Of a stretch of DNA of 5,533 nt, positions 1 through 5,533 are shown piece by piece (position 1 is the stretch's first letter; each line of letters opens with the position of its first letter). The stretch is from Porphyrobacter sp. (GTDB taxonomy: Bacteria; Pseudomonadota; Alphaproteobacteria; Sphingomonadales; Sphingomonadaceae), in NCBI GenBank assembly GCA_021732945.1, contig JAKFWB010000100.1:1-5533 (forward strand), in the 5' to 3' direction. The position numbers were made by a program, and so were the translations under genes. The notes under the pieces were generated by a model. It saw nothing but the letters and a program-made list of their open reading frames with translations, was not told where the DNA came from and made no database searches.

Positions 1-79
1 GCGAGCGGCGATGTAATCGGGGTGATCTTGGGGCAATTCGGAATTGCCCCAAGATCACCCCGATTACATCGCCGCGCGC
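1..79. repeat. Near-perfect 39-bp inverted repeat (fold-back) at the window edge
   Basis: Positions 7-39 are the exact reverse complement of 41-73, centred on the single base at 40. The pairing continues to 1-6 / 74-79 with only one mismatch (A4 opposite G76). The right arm reads as an in-frame part of the cytochrome gene (DHPDYIAARD), whereas the left arm has no coding role and puts an in-frame TGA at 23-25. An arm that copies protein-coding sequence with no loop is typical of a fold-back chimera or a misassembled contig end. A genuine palindrome of this length without a spacer would be expected to be unstable in vivo. I read positions 1-40 as probably not genomic in this arrangement. Confidence 0.9.
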
Positions 80-3000
80 GATACGGCGCATGTGCTGCCG
101 AAATACCCGAACAGCTGGCACTTCCCCTCATCCGCCAATCCGAAGCGGTCCTACGTGCTGCTCAATCAGGAATCGCCCGAATTTGTGAAGTTCGTGAACC
201 CCAGCGATTACCGCGTGGCACGCGATGCCTGCGGGGCGTGTCACATCGGCTCGATCGAGGCGGCGGAGCGCTCCATCATGGCGACCGGCGCAATGCTGTG
301 GGGCGGGGCGAGCTACAATAACGGGATCCTGCCGTTCAAGAATTACCTGTTGGGAGAGGCCTATACCCGCGAAGGCCTGCCCGCGAAGATCACCTCACCC
401 GGAGCAGGGCCAGACGGCCAGCTTTCACAGGAGCAGACCGAGCGCGGGGTGCTGGCCGAGCTCTATCCGCTCCCCACGTGGCAGGTGATCCCGCCGGGCG
501 ATGTGTTCCGCGTGTTTGAACGCGGCGGGCGGACGATCAATTCGCAGTTCCCGGAAATCGGCCTGCCCAATCCAAGCGGCGCAATTCAGCGCCTGGAAGA
601 GCCGGGGCGGCCTGACTTGAAGCAGTCCAATCGCGGCCCCGGCACCGGGCTGCGGGTGGCGATCCCGGCGCTCAACATCCACAAGACCCGCCTCAATGAT
701 CCCTTCACCTGGTTCATGGGCACCAATGATCAACCGGGCGATTACCGCCATTCGGGCTGCGCGAGCTGCCACGTGGTCTATGCCAATGACCGCGAACCGC
801 GCCATTCGCTGATCTATGCGCAATATGGCCGCGATGGGCAGACGATCACCGCCGATCCGACGATTGCCAGCAAGATTGAGCATGCTGCTGGCGATGGCGA
901 GGCGAAGGGCGGCGGTCATGGGGCGGTGAAAGAGCCGGGGCATGATGATCATGGCGACGAACCCGGCAAACGCGCCGATGATGGGCTAACGGTCGGCGGG
1001 CAATTGAAGGAAAAGGGCCACCCGCTGACCCACGTCTTTACCCGCGCGATTCCAACATCGCAGTGCATGAATTGCCACATGCACCAGCCCAATATCTTCC
1101 TGAATTCCTTCCTCGGCTACACCATGTGGGATTACGAATCCGATGCCCCCGCCATGTGGCCAAAGGAGCAGAAATACCCCACAGCCGAAGAAGTGCGCGC
1201 CATCAATGAACGCAATCCCGAAGCAGCCGCCGCGCGCGGCAAGTGGGGCGATCTCGATTTCCTGCGCAATGTCTATGATCTCAACCCGACGCTGAAAGAC
1301 ACGCAATTCGCCGATTACCACGGCCACGGCTGGAACTTCCGCGCGATCTTCAAACGCGACCGCGAGGGCAATCTGCTCGATGCGGAAGGCAAGGTTGTCG
1401 ACAATGATGACCCCGAGAAATGGCGGAAAGAGGGCGAGGGCAAGTTCGTCCCCCCCGGCACCAATCCGGGCAAGGCGGTGCACCTGATGGACATCCACGC
1501 CGAGATCGGGATGCAATGCGCCGATTGCCATTTCGAACAGGACAGCCACGGCAACGGGTTGATCTATGGCGAGGTCGCCAATGCGATCGAGATTACCTGC
1601 AAGGATTGTCACGGCACGCCCGATGCCTATCCCACGCTGCGCACCAGCGGCCCCGCCGCGCCGCCCGAAGGCCACAACCTTGCCCTGCTGCGCAACCCCG
1701 ATGGCAAGCGGCGGTTTGAGTGGCTGGAAGGGCCGGATGGGCGGCAAAAGCTGATCCAGCGCTCCATCGTCGATCCCAGTCTTGAATGGGAGATGAGCCT
1801 CGTCAAGGACTCTGTCGATCCCGCCACCCCGGTGTTCAACGCCAAGGCGGCGCGCGCGAAGCTTGTCAGCCGTTACGGGGCGGAAACCGGCAATTTCGAA
1901 TTCGGCACCGGTATCGGCAAAGATGACCGCGCGCATCGTGATCCCGAAATGGCGTGCCACACCTGCCACCTTTCGTGGACCACCAGCTGCGGCGGATGCC
2001 ACCTGCCGATTGAAGCCAACTGGAAGACCAAATCGCACAAATACGAAGGCGGGGAGACGCGCAATTTTGCGACCTACAACCCGCAGGTCGCACGCGATGA
2101 GATGTTCCAGCTTGGCAAGAGCCAGACCACCAAGGGCAAGCAAGTCGCGCCGGTCCGGTCATCGTCGGCGCTGGTGCTGTCATCGACCAATATCAACCGC
2201 GAACGGATCTATGTGCAGCAGCCGCCGATCAGCTCGATTGGCTTTTCGTCGCAAGCCTTTGCGCCGCATTTCCCGCACACCGTGCGCAAGACCGAGACCA
2301 AGACCTGTTCGGACTGCCACCTGTCGGACAAGGACGATAACAACGCGATCATGGCGCAGCTGTTGTTGCTGGGCACCAACTACGTCAATTTCGTCGGGCT
2401 GAATGCGTGGACCGGTCTCGAAGGCGGGTTTCAGGCCACCCGTGTGACCGAATATGACGAGCCGCAATCGGTGATCGGCTCCTATCTCCACCGCTATGCC
2501 TACCCCGATTATTGGGCGATGCATGTCAACGACAATGGCCGCGAGCTGAAGAACTGGGTGCGCGGCAAGACGTTTGACGCCAAACTGTCAGGCGAAACCC
2601 AGCCGCTGGAGGAATTCGCCAATATCCATGAAGGCACCAGCGACCGGATCGGCTGCCTGCAACTGCGCGGCGAGTACATGTTCGTGGCAGGCGGCAAAGG
2701 CGGGTTCAGCGCCTATGACGTAGCCTCGATTGCCAACAAGGGCACATCGGAGCGGATCCTGAAGGGGCCGTTCTCGCCATTGGGGCATGATACCAACGTC
2801 AAGACCGCCAACGCCACCTGCATGGCGCTGCCCACCAACCAGCCGATTGCGCCCACGCGCAGCACGCCGGAATTGCGCGTGATCAATCAGGAGCAGGCGT
2901 TCCTGCCGATCTATAACTATGCCGTGGTGACCGATGCGGTCGAAGGGCTGATCCTCGTCAACGTCAACACGCTGGCGGATGGCGAGTTTCGCAACAACAA

Positions 3001-3847
3001 GCTGACCCGCAAGGTGTTTGGCGATGGTTCGACCGCATGGAACCCCGGCGGGGTGCTCACCGGCGCGCAGCATGTGACGCTGGCGGGCGAGGTTGCCTAT
3101 ATCACCTCGGCCAAGGGGCTGGTGGTGGTTGATCTGGCGGACCCCGATACGCCCAAGCTGGCGGCGGTGCGCGGGTTGCGGGATGCGCGCGCTTCGGCGG
3201 TACAGTTCCGGTATCTTTGGGTGACAGATAGCGAAGGCGTGAAGCTGTTCGACGTCACGTCCTTGCGCGATCCGGTCGCGGTGCCCGAAGCCACCGTGCC
3301 ACTGGCCGATGCGCGGCGGATGTATATCGCGCGCACCTATGCCTATGTCGCCGCCAAGGGTGAGGGGTTGGTGATCCTCGACGTGAAGAACCCGCGCAGC
3401 CCCCGCATCTTCCAGAAGGTGACGCTTAATGGCAGCCTGAACGATGCCGAGGATGTGATCGTCGGCACCACCAACGCCTCGCTGTTCGCTTACGTGGCGG
3501 ATGGGCGCAACGGGATGAAGGTGCTGCAACTCACCAGCCCCGACAGCCAGCGCAATTTCTACGGCTTCAGCCCCGCGCCGGTGCCGGAGATGATCGCCTG
3601 GGCGAAGACGCCGTCGCCTGCGATAGCGCTGTCCAAAGGCCTCGATCGTGACCGCGCGGTGGATGAGACCGGCGGGCAGATGGCGGTGTTCGGGCGTTTG
3701 GGCTCGCGGCCCTTTACGCGGCCGGAAATGGAGCGCCTGTTCATGACCCGCTCTGGCGTGCCGTGGAAGGTGACCGACAGCGTCGACATGAACCGCTGGG
3801 TGGGCATCGCGCTGCAAGCGCGGCAAAGGGCGGACGCGCGGAAGTAG
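44..3847 (+). CDS. Large multiheme c-type cytochrome with C-terminal LVIVD beta-propeller, 5'-partial
   Basis: Probable periplasmic or surface electron-transfer protein. Numbering from the TTG at 44, eight CXXCH heme-binding motifs start at residues 63 (CGACH), 239 (CASCH), 341 (CMNCH), 492 (CADCH), 519 (CKDCH), 638 (CHTCH), 649 (CGGCH) and 755 (CSDCH). Histidines a short way before several motifs, such as DIHAEIGMQ before heme 4, fit bis-His ligation. A Gly/His/Asp-rich linker lies at about 280-316. Residues 858-1166 hold about six repeats of the LVIVD type (GLVVVDLADPDTP, GVKLFDVTSLRDP, GLVILDVKNPRSP), predicted to fold as a beta-propeller. Residues 1167-1267 are an unassigned tail. The ORF is open only from position 26, there is no signal peptide or ribosome site, and the first residues already look like mid-protein, so TTG 44 is not the true start. 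The N-terminus, probably with further hemes, was lost at the fold-back. It ends with TAG at 3845-3847. No CXXCK or other motif points to a named reductase, so the substrate is unknown. The cytochrome assignment is sure; the role is inferred. Confidence 0.93.
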   Translation: MPQDHPDYIAARDTAHVLPKYPNSWHFPSSANPKRSYVLLNQESPEFVKFVNPSDYRVARDACGACHIGSIEAAERSIMATGAMLWGGASYNNGILPFKNYLLGEAYTREGLPAKITSPGAGPDGQLSQEQTERGVLAELYPLPTWQVIPPGDVFRVFERGGRTINSQFPEIGLPNPSGAIQRLEEPGRPDLKQSNRGPGTGLRVAIPALNIHKTRLNDPFTWFMGTNDQPGDYRHSGCASCHVVYANDREPRHSLIYAQYGRDGQTITADPTIASKIEHAAGDGEAKGGGHGAVKEPGHDDHGDEPGKRADDGLTVGGQLKEKGHPLTHVFTRAIPTSQCMNCHMHQPNIFLNSFLGYTMWDYESDAPAMWPKEQKYPTAEEVRAINERNPEAAAARGKWGDLDFLRNVYDLNPTLKDTQFADYHGHGWNFRAIFKRDREGNLLDAEGKVVDNDDPEKWRKEGEGKFVPPGTNPGKAVHLMDIHAEIGMQCADCHFEQDSHGNGLIYGEVANAIEITCKDCHGTPDAYPTLRTSGPAAPPEGHNLALLRNPDGKRRFEWLEGPDGRQKLIQRSIVDPSLEWEMSLVKDSVDPATPVFNAKAARAKLVSRYGAETGNFEFGTGIGKDDRAHRDPEMACHTCHLSWTTSCGGCHLPIEANWKTKSHKYEGGETRNFATYNPQVARDEMFQLGKSQTTKGKQVAPVRSSSALVLSSTNINRERIYVQQPPISSIGFSSQAFAPHFPHTVRKTETKTCSDCHLSDKDDNNAIMAQLLLLGTNYVNFVGLNAWTGLEGGFQATRVTEYDEPQSVIGSYLHRYAYPDYWAMHVNDNGRELKNWVRGKTFDAKLSGETQPLEEFANIHEGTSDRIGCLQLRGEYMFVAGGKGGFSAYDVASIANKGTSERILKGPFSPLGHDTNVKTANATCMALPTNQPIAPTRSTPELRVINQEQAFLPIYNYAVVTDAVEGLILVNVNTLADGEFRNNKLTRKVFGDGSTAWNPGGVLTGAQHVTLAGEVAYITSAKGLVVVDLADPDTPKLAAVRGLRDARASAVQFRYLWVTDSEGVKLFDVTSLRDPVAVPEATVPLADARRMYIARTYAYVAAKGEGLVILDVKNPRSPRIFQKVTLNGSLNDAEDVIVGTTNASLFAYVADGRNGMKVLQLTSPDSQRNFYGFSPAPVPEMIAWAKTPSPAIALSKGLDRDRAVDETGGQMAVFGRLGSRPFTRPEMERLFMTRSGVPWKVTDSVDMNRWVGIALQARQRADARK

Positions 3848-3855
3848 GTTTTCAC

Positions 3856-3963
3856 TTCGTCATTGCGAGCCGCAGGCGAAGCAATCCATGAACCGGCGAT
3901 TCATTTCAGTGCAATGGCGGGCCATGGATTGCCGCGGAGCCTCCGGCTCCTCGCAATGACGAA
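3856..3963. repeat. REP-like imperfect palindrome between convergent genes, possible bidirectional terminator
   Basis: The outer arms 3856-3869 and 3950-3963 are exact 14-bp reverse complements (ttcgtcattgcgag). A second exact pair of 10 bp joins 3881-3890 (gcaatccatg) with 3923-3932. Between them the arms align imperfectly, and the right arm carries its own 6-bp hairpin with a 3-nt loop (ggagcc-tcc-ggctcc, 3936-3950). The whole can fold as a long branched stem with the loop around 3891-3922. From memory, elements with the 'gtcattgcgag … gaagcaatcc' core occur in many copies in sphingomonads and some other alphaproteobacteria. It fills nearly all of the 124-bp gap between two convergent stop codons, so a terminator or mRNA 3'-end protecting role is plausible. 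There is no T-tract typical of an intrinsic terminator, and that role is inference. Confidence 0.85.
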
Positions 3964-3971
3964 TTGAGGGA

Positions 3972-4859
3972 TCACACCCGCTCGGCAAACATCCCGGCGA
4001 TCATCGGTTGCAGCCCGGCATGGAAGCGCGCCAGCACCGGCCAGTCGCTCACCTGCTCATAATGCGACACCAGATCGCGCCCGTCCCAGCGGTGCAGCGC
4101 ATAGGCAGGTGGTTCTGCCGTGATCAGCGCGCGGTCGTCAGGAACGTTCTGGTCGATCGGCGACACGTCCAGCGCCAGCAACGGCGCGACAGAAGGCGTG
4201 ACTCCAAGCGGGATGCCCGCAAAGCGCGTCGCAATCGGGCGGTGCAGGTGCCCGCAATGGATCGCACGCACCTGATCCTGCCCTTGCAGCACCGCGCGCA
4301 GGCGCATGATCCATGGCTCATCGGGCGCAGGGTCCATCCAGTCGATCCCGGCGATGATTGGCGGGTGGTGCATGAAGATGACCGTCGGCGTGTCCGGCGC
4401 TTCGGCGAGCCGCGCGGTCAACCAATCGGCCCGCGCCTCGCAGAACGCGCCGCCGTGGCGGCCATCCTCAAGCGTGTCGAGGCAGATCACGCGCAGGCCC
4501 GGCGCGGCGTCCACCACATAGTGCAGGAAGCCATCAGCGGCAGGGCGGATATGCGGGAACGCCCCCAGCACGCCCGCGCGGCTATCATGATTGCCCACCA
4601 GCGGCAGCACCGGGCACGGGCAGTCTGCCAGCAAGGTGGCGATCGTGGCGAAGCTTTCGGCATCGCCGTGATCAGTAATGTCGCCCGAAAGCACCAGCAG
4701 ATCAGGCCGGTTGGGACCATTCAGCACCCGGGCGAGCACCGCGCGCAGCCGGGTGAGGTTAAGCTCTTCAGGACGTTCGTGGGGGGCAAAACCGATGTGA
4801 ATATCGGTCAGCTGCGCGATCAGCATGGCGCGATCAGCGGAAGGCGAAGGCTGGCCCAT
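3972..4859 (-). CDS. Class III metallophosphoesterase (cyclic-nucleotide or glycerophosphodiester phosphodiesterase-like)
   Basis: Predicted cytoplasmic dinuclear-metal phosphodiesterase. All signature motifs of the calcineurin-like fold are present in order: D19-x-H21 (LTDIHIG), G59-D60 (SGDITDHG), G89-N-H-D92, H164-H165-P-P, and G203-H-L-H206. The order, spacing and length of about 285-295 residues match the GpdQ/CpdA/Rv0805 group, whose members hydrolyse phosphodiesters such as cAMP or glycerophosphodiesters. The substrate cannot be told from the sequence. There is no signal peptide or membrane segment. The ATG at 4859 lies 2 nt after the stop of the upstream cytochrome gene. A second ATG at 4826 (residue 12, MLIAQLTDIH) is where family members usually begin and may be the true start; neither has a clear Shine-Dalgarno sequence. 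TGA stop at 3974-3972. The 2-nt spacing implies co-transcription with the cytochrome, though a functional link is not evident. It appears intact, with no missing catalytic residue. Confidence 0.93.
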   Translation of the reverse strand: MGQPSPSADRAMLIAQLTDIHIGFAPHERPEELNLTRLRAVLARVLNGPNRPDLLVLSGDITDHGDAESFATIATLLADCPCPVLPLVGNHDSRAGVLGAFPHIRPAADGFLHYVVDAAPGLRVICLDTLEDGRHGGAFCEARADWLTARLAEAPDTPTVIFMHHPPIIAGIDWMDPAPDEPWIMRLRAVLQGQDQVRAIHCGHLHRPIATRFAGIPLGVTPSVAPLLALDVSPIDQNVPDDRALITAEPPAYALHRWDGRDLVSHYEQVSDWPVLARFHAGLQPMIAGMFAERV

Positions 4860-4864
4860 GATCA
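4857..4864 (-). promoter_or_regulatory. Tight stop/start junction, possible translational coupling
   Basis: Read on the minus strand the junction is TGA-TC-ATG: the cytochrome stop (4864-4862), two bases, then the upstream candidate start of the phosphoesterase. The preceding 20 bases lack a purine-rich ribosome-binding sequence, so initiation here would depend on ribosomes finishing the cytochrome and re-initiating. If the ATG at 4826 is used instead, the gap is 35 nt, again without a visible Shine-Dalgarno sequence. Coupling is inferred from spacing only. Confidence 0.45.
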
Positions 4865-5533
4865 GGGTTTAATCCGGGCGGCCAACGCCGCAACTGTTGT
4901 TTTGGCGGGCGGCGGCGGCTTGTAATGCGGCGCGCGGCCCTTGGGCTGCCATTGCCCGGCAGGCAGGTGATAGGCGTGGCACATCGCGCATTCGGACGGC
5001 ACGATCGTCTTGGTCTTCACCGCAGTCGCACCAAGGTGACAATCGCGGCAGCTCTTGAGATCGGGGATCAGCAGGTCGGTCGCGACCTTCGAAGTGTCCG
5101 CCGCGTGGCAATCGGTGCATTCTTCCTTCTTGTGCGCTTCGTGGTTGAAGAAGCTCGAAGTGAGGAAGCGGTCGGGCAGGTTGACCGGGATCAGATCGGC
5201 TTGCCCCGTCGTCCCCCGCGTCGGCAAGTGGCATTCGGTGCAGACGCCGCCTGCTGAAAGCGCATTTGACAGCCCGATATAGGCGCGCACCGGGCGACCG
5301 AAATCGGCGGCGTAGCGCGGGGCGGCGCTGCCTATCTGACCGGGCCGGGCGCGCACCGGGCCGACGCGCCCGCGCGGGCCTGAGGAAATGCGCGACAGAT
5401 CCTCAGCCAAGTCCTTCACATCGCCGTGGTGCAGCTTGGTGAACCCGCCCACGCCGCGCCCGGAGACGAGCGAGTGGCAGCCCTCGCAGGCGTCCTCCAT
5501 CTTGACCTCTTTGAAGCTGAACTTGTCGGCATT
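4862..5533 (-). CDS. Cytochrome c3/c7-like multiheme protein with five visible CXXCH motifs, 5'-partial
   Basis: Probable periplasmic electron carrier. The reading frame is open to the window edge, giving 223 visible codons. The 11 codons before the ATG at 5500 (NADKFSFKEVK) look like coding sequence running straight into the first heme motif, so that ATG is very likely internal and the N-terminus and signal peptide lie beyond 5533. From the first visible codon, CXXCH motifs start at residues 16 (CEGCH), 98 (CTECH), 139 (CTDCH), 162 (CRDCH) and 182 (CAMCH). The His pairs in FNHEAHKKEE before heme 3, KLHHGD after heme 1 and CHAYH at heme 5 are candidate distal ligands. The closely spaced hemes 3-5 resemble a c3/c7 module. 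A 77-residue Arg/Gly/Pro-rich stretch separates hemes 1 and 2, and the end is proline-rich (KPPPPAK). Every cysteine in the visible protein belongs to a heme motif. It ends 2 nt before the phosphoesterase ATG. Electron donor and acceptor are unknown. Confidence 0.9.
   Translation of the reverse strand, partial: NADKFSFKEVKMEDACEGCHSLVSGRGVGGFTKLHHGDVKDLAEDLSRISSGPRGRVGPVRARPGQIGSAAPRYAADFGRPVRAYIGLSNALSAGGVCTECHLPTRGTTGQADLIPVNLPDRFLTSSFFNHEAHKKEECTDCHAADTSKVATDLLIPDLKSCRDCHLGATAVKTKTIVPSECAMCHAYHLPAGQWQPKGRAPHYKPPPPAKTTVAALAARIKP

Noticed and set aside
44..46. TTG as the true start of the large cytochrome
   Set aside because: There is no ribosome-binding site or signal peptide, the following residues look internal, and the stop that closes the frame upstream lies in the fold-back arm.
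1..79. Terminator, attachment site or mobile-element end
   Set aside because: The arm sequence is the coding sequence of the adjacent gene, so a copied fold-back explains it better than a regulatory or recombination site.
986..2143. 385-residue open frame on the minus strand opposite heme motifs 3-7
   Set aside because: Antisense shadow; the plus strand carries the conserved CXXCH motifs here and the minus translation shows no family signature.
2588..3826. 412-residue open frame on the minus strand opposite the propeller region
   Set aside because: It is the antisense shadow of a high-GC gene. The plus-strand frame has clear repeats and domain structure, while this frame is Arg/His/Gly-rich without any recognisable motif.
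3848..3971. Small RNA gene or CRISPR repeat in the intergenic gap
   Set aside because: There is a single palindrome with no spaced direct repeats, and no promoter-like sequence is visible; a REP-like element accounts for the structure.
4008..4925. 305-residue open frame on the plus strand opposite the phosphoesterase
   Set aside because: The minus strand encodes every metallophosphoesterase motif in order. The plus frame is Arg/Gln/His-rich, as expected of a shadow, and runs into the next gene.
5498..5500. ATG as the true start of the small cytochrome
   Set aside because: The frame stays open to the window edge with plausible coding sequence, the first heme motif would follow after only three residues, and an exported cytochrome needs a signal peptide that is absent here.

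Overview
The window looks like a piece of a GC-rich alphaproteobacterial genome, most likely Sphingomonadales and perhaps an Erythrobacter/Porphyrobacter-type organism. The lineage call is inferred from the strong G/C bias at third codon positions, a 'gtcattgcgag…gaagcaatcc' dispersed palindrome of a kind I associate with sphingomonads, and the protein types. No marker gene is present, so the lineage is tentative.

Layout. Positions 1-79 are a near-perfect inverted repeat with a one-base centre. Its right arm is coding sequence and its left arm is the same sequence folded back, which most likely is an assembly or amplification artefact at a contig end. From about 41-44 to 3847 (+) runs a very large multiheme c-type cytochrome missing its N-terminus. 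It has eight CXXCH motifs spread over about 760 residues, followed by an LVIVD-type beta-propeller and a C-terminal tail of about 100 residues. The gap 3848-3971 between convergent genes is filled by a 108-bp REP-like imperfect palindrome. On the minus strand, reading leftward from the right edge, are a cytochrome c3/c7-like protein with five CXXCH motifs (5533 to 4862, N-terminus beyond the window) and, 2 nt downstream, a complete class III metallophosphoesterase (4859 to 3972).

How the parts fit. Two multiheme cytochrome genes on opposite strands converge on the REP-like element. Multiheme cytochromes of this kind normally work in the periplasm or at the outer surface, passing electrons along closely spaced bis-His hemes, so the locus is probably part of a respiratory or extracellular electron-transfer cluster. 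Neither cytochrome shows a motif that identifies a substrate, and no quinol dehydrogenase, porin or heme-maturation gene lies in the window. The phosphoesterase appears co-transcribed with the smaller cytochrome, but nothing in the sequence ties its activity to electron transfer. The most notable item is the large cytochrome-propeller fusion, whose function I cannot assign.
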